Shown one piece after another: positions 11,833 through 12,151 of a stretch of 12,151 bases of DNA; the stretch's first letter is position 1, and the number at the start of each line of letters is the position of its first letter. The stretch is taken from NCBI GenBank assembly GCA_030043455.1, contig JASHXQ010000163.1, positions 1 through 12,151 of the forward strand, read 5' to 3'. The notes under the pieces are model-generated. The model saw nothing but the letters and a program-made list of their open reading frames with translations, had not been told where the DNA came from and did not search any database. Source of the DNA: Nitrososphaerales archaeon. Lineage in GTDB: Archaea > Thermoproteota > Nitrososphaeria > Nitrososphaerales > CADDZS01. The translations under genes and the position numbers were made by a program.

Positions 11833-12151
11833 TTACTGAAAGTGCTCGTCAATCAAGGAGAGATCTTCTTTTGAAAGTCTCCACCCGGAGGCCTCACAAT
11901 TTTCTCTGATGTGTCCCGGCGAATCTGCTTTGGGAATCGCTACTACGTGATCTTCCCGAGTGAGAAAGTTCAGAGCAATCTGGGCTTTCGTTTTTCCGTA
12001 CTTAGTAGCCAGCTTGTCCAGCACTTCATCCTTCCTGCGGATCACAGACCCTCGGGATAACGGCGTGTAGGCGACGATGGTGATTTTTTCTTTCTTACAA
12101 TAAGGTATCACATCTTCTTCAGGGGATCTGTTAGAAAGGTTGTACTGGATC
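11833..12151 (-). CDS. Aldo/keto reductase, 3' part
   Basis: This is the C-terminal 105 residues of an aldo/keto reductase; the frame is open to the right edge, so the catalytic Tyr, Asp and Lys lie outside. Visible are the QYNLSNRSPE segment, the strand ITIVAYTPLSRG, and the NADPH-binding block VVAIPKADSPGHIRENCEAS near the end, where Lys, Ser and Arg typically contact the 2'-phosphate. The enzyme reduces aldehydes or ketones with NADPH; the substrate cannot be judged. It ends with TAA, 75 bases before the TTG of the next gene on the same strand, so it may or may not belong to the UbiB operon. Confidence 0.88.
   Translation of the reverse strand, partial: IQYNLSNRSPEEDVIPYCKKEKITIVAYTPLSRGSVIRRKDEVLDKLATKYGKTKAQIALNFLTREDHVVAIPKADSPGHIRENCEASGWRLSKEDLSLIDEHFQ

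Noticed and set aside
1..12151. CRISPR arrays, tRNA or rRNA genes, insertion sequences, toxin-antitoxin pairs
   Set aside because: Looked for by eye on both strands; no regularly spaced repeats, cloverleaf-like segments, transposase motifs or toxin pairs were found. A tool-based scan was not possible.

Overview
This window reads as the chromosome of an archaeon of moderate GC content, most likely in or near the Nitrososphaerota/Thermoproteota (a thaumarchaeote-like lineage). This rests on gene content recalled from family knowledge, not on a search. The pointers are a GAPN-like aldehyde dehydrogenase, a protein with two Lrp-type HTH domains, a DUF5679-type mini zinc ribbon, a winged-helix regulator paired with a three-helix membrane protein, a sequon-rich secreted protein, and several TATA-like boxes 22-34 bases before start codons, as expected for leaderless archaeal transcripts. 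No rRNA, tRNA, CRISPR array or insertion sequence was seen.

Layout. 3-668 (+): 3' part of a GAPN-type dehydrogenase. 809-3052 (-): compact operon, read DUF4129 membrane protein, two-helix membrane protein, MoxR AAA+ ATPase. 3238-3381 (-): 47-residue membrane protein, divergent from a double-HTH Lrp-like regulator (3608-4735, +). 4852-5334 (+): PH-like domain plus zinc ribbon, convergent with a dienelactone hydrolase (5438-6136, -). 6193-7758 (-): cassette read winged-helix regulator, three-helix membrane protein, secreted glycoprotein-like protein. 8108-8962 (+): tandem-GNAT acetyltransferase. 9039-9182 (-): 47-residue zinc ribbon, divergent from Hsp20 (9321-9716, +). 9727-12151 (-): ABC1/UbiB kinase-like protein, a 131-residue protein with a Phe-rich tail, and the 3' part of an aldo/keto reductase.

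How the genes may work together. The MoxR set looks like a membrane-linked AAA+ assembly module, but the usual DUF58/VWA client and transglutaminase are absent from this locus. The 6193-7758 cassette looks like a regulator, a membrane component and an anchored surface protein made together. The remaining genes are mostly single units concerned with stress, redox or regulation.

The points most worth a second look are these. The secreted protein at 6193 has an in-frame signal-anchor upstream of its first canonical start but no ATG, GTG or TTG to open it. The MoxR operon is reduced. The UbiB gene has an unnamed partner directly upstream. Several perfect palindromes sit between genes.
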